DNA from: JBFFMO01 sp037968515
GTDB lineage: Bacteria; Myxococcota_A; Bradymonadia; Bradymonadales; Bradymonadaceae
Assembly: GCA_037968515.1 (NCBI GenBank)
Contig: JBBKVQ010000481.1
Location: forward strand, 1-6,719
Length of the DNA: 6,719 bases
Direction: 5' to 3'
The notes beneath the pieces are model-generated. The model was not told where the DNA came from and made no database searches. It saw only the letters and a list, made by a program, of their open reading frames with translations. Below, in pieces: positions 5,529 through 6,719 of the stretch. The number at the start of each line of letters is the position of its first letter. The stretch's first letter is position 1. The position numbers were made by a program, and so were the translations under genes.

Positions 5529-6719
5529 ATGTCGCGATTTATACTGTTCTTGAAGGGCATTGCCATGGGCACTGCTGACGTCATCCCTGGCGTTAGTGGC
5601 GGAACTTTGGCGCTCATTCTCGGGATTTATGGTGAGTTGGTCGATACGATCAAGGGCATCCGTCCACACCTACTGCTCTACTTGTTTCGCTGGCTCAAGG
5701 GTGGTCGAACGGCTACGGACCTCGACGTCGTTCGTGCCGAGTGGAAGCACCTGAACTTCGAGTTTCTTATCGCTTTGGTGGCGGGCATTGCGACTGCGAT
5801 CGTGGTCGGAAGCTCGGTGATCCCGATGTTGATGGAAAACTACCCCGTGGCGATGCGTGGGTTGTTTTTTGGTCTGATTGTGGCGAGCGTGATCGTGCCG
5901 ATGCGCATGATTTCGTTCAAGACGACCGCCCAGATTTCGGTCGTGGCAATCGGCATGACGCTTGGGGCAGTGTTTGGCTTTGTGCTCACCAACCCAGCCC
6001 ACTCATTTGATATGGCCAACGAATGGACGACCGTCACCTCCGAGGGCGAAACCCTCAAGGATGTCACACGACGCGGCCCAAGCGGTATGTCGTCGGAGCA
6101 AGTGTTCTGGGCCGAAAAGAACCAAAACCTGCGTGACGCAATCGCCCAGAGCGAACCTGCGAAGTTTGCGGAACTTACGGCCATACACGCCGGAAACCTA
6201 CAGCCAGTCGTGGATAAAGACGTGTTGAAGGCACGCAGCAAACCTTATGACGAAGTCATGGTATCGGCTGGAACGCCAGTCCAAGTCCCAAGGCCCACGA
6301 TCTGGTTTGTGTTCATCGCCGGCGTGATAGCGATTTGTGCGATGATTCTGCCCGGCATCAGCGGTTCTTATATTCTGCTGATTCTTGGTGTGTATTTCTT
6401 CATCTTGAACGCGCTTAAAGGTTTCCTGTCCACGCTGGCGCACGGACACTTGCCCGTGACACAGGCCTCTTACGTTATCGTGTTCGTTTTCGGCTGTTTG
6501 GTTGGCATCTTGAGTTTCGCGCGGGTATTGAGTTACCTGCTTCACCGGCATGGCGGGCCTACGCTCGCGGTGCTGGTTGGCTTGATGATAGGATGCTTGC
6601 GAGGGATTTGGCCGTTTCGCCAACTGGTGAACGAGGTCGAAATCAATGTGATTCCGACGGCGTTTGATGCCAATGTCGGGGTTGCCGTCGGCTGTGGACT
6701 TTTGGGCGTTGCTATTGTG
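5529..6719 (+). CDS. DUF368 membrane protein, probable polyprenyl-phosphate transporter (PopT family), 3' end missing
   Basis: 397 codons are visible and the frame is open to the window edge. Residues 8-34 carry the family hallmark (KGIAMGTADVIPGVSGG, then TLALILGIY), and a second copy of the half-motif (ILPGISGSYILLILGVY) lies at 273-289, reflecting the internal duplication of this family. Membrane segments are near 78-100, 108-126, 135-153, 259-290, 313-335, 345-360 and 382-397. DUF368 proteins (PopT) were recently shown to recycle undecaprenyl phosphate across the cytoplasmic membrane for wall and surface-polymer synthesis; that role is transferred by family. Usual members are about 270-300 residues. 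This one is longer because residues 155-257 form a hydrophilic stretch between the two halves, where relatives have a short loop. It follows the transglycosylase gene on the same strand. The ATG at 5529 puts the hallmark at the usual N-terminal position. Confidence 0.88.
   Translation, partial: MSRFILFLKGIAMGTADVIPGVSGGTLALILGIYGELVDTIKGIRPHLLLYLFRWLKGGRTATDLDVVRAEWKHLNFEFLIALVAGIATAIVVGSSVIPMLMENYPVAMRGLFFGLIVASVIVPMRMISFKTTAQISVVAIGMTLGAVFGFVLTNPAHSFDMANEWTTVTSEGETLKDVTRRGPSGMSSEQVFWAEKNQNLRDAIAQSEPAKFAELTAIHAGNLQPVVDKDVLKARSKPYDEVMVSAGTPVQVPRPTIWFVFIAGVIAICAMILPGISGSYILLILGVYFFILNALKGFLSTLAHGHLPVTQASYVIVFVFGCLVGILSFARVLSYLLHRHGGPTLAVLVGLMIGCLRGIWPFRQLVNEVEINVIPTAFDANVGVAVGCGLLGVAIV

Noticed and set aside
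5670..6623. Several minus-strand frames, including a His/Arg-rich one (5670-6002)
   Set aside because: The plus strand here encodes the DUF368 protein with clear family motifs. The opposing frames show only composition bias.
1..6719. CRISPR array, insertion sequence, defence or toxin-antitoxin module
   Set aside because: No direct-repeat/spacer pattern, transposase motif, terminal repeats or paired small genes were found; the window is occupied by housekeeping-type genes.

Overview
The window reads as an ordinary bacterial chromosome segment with compact gene packing, recognisable RpoD-type hexamers and Shine-Dalgarno sites, and GC in the mid-50s by eye. An outer-envelope lytic transglycosylase of the Slt70 type with a signal peptide points to a Gram-negative. 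The Glu/Gln tRNA pair, the YihY protein with an extra C-terminal domain, and the long acidic low-complexity segments in several proteins fit best with a deltaproteobacterial-type lineage (Myxococcota or Bradymonadota-like). That placement is an inference from style, not a proven assignment.

Layout. Positions 1-119 hold two tRNA genes on the minus strand: a complete tRNA-Gln(CTG), then 17 bases further on the 5' part of a second tRNA, probably Glu, cut by the window edge. Positions 120-290 are a divergent control region with two back-to-back TTGACA elements, one facing the tRNAs and one facing a small plus-strand gene. That gene (291-488) encodes a 65-residue DUF465/YdcH-type coiled-coil protein. 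Its stop codon abuts the stop codon of the minus-strand gene 489-2207, a YihY/BrkB-family membrane protein with an acidic tail. An imperfect inverted repeat is centred exactly on the junction. Positions 2208-2366 are a second divergent control region. Positions 2367-5456 encode a very large (1029-residue) secreted lytic transglycosylase. After a 72-base gap comes a DUF368 membrane protein (5529 to the window end, incomplete), the family recently identified as polyprenyl-phosphate transporters (PopT).

How the genes may work together. The transglycosylase cleaves peptidoglycan strands, and the DUF368 protein is expected to return undecaprenyl phosphate, the lipid carrier for wall building, across the inner membrane. 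Their same-strand adjacency suggests a small cell-envelope maintenance unit. YihY-family proteins are inner-membrane proteins of unsettled function. I see no defence system, mobile element, CRISPR array or clear sign of transfer. The least ordinary observations are a roughly 100-residue hydrophilic insertion between the two halves of the DUF368 protein, the large acidic/lysine-rich insert in the transglycosylase, the acidic tail of the YihY protein, and the hairpin shared by the two convergent stop codons.
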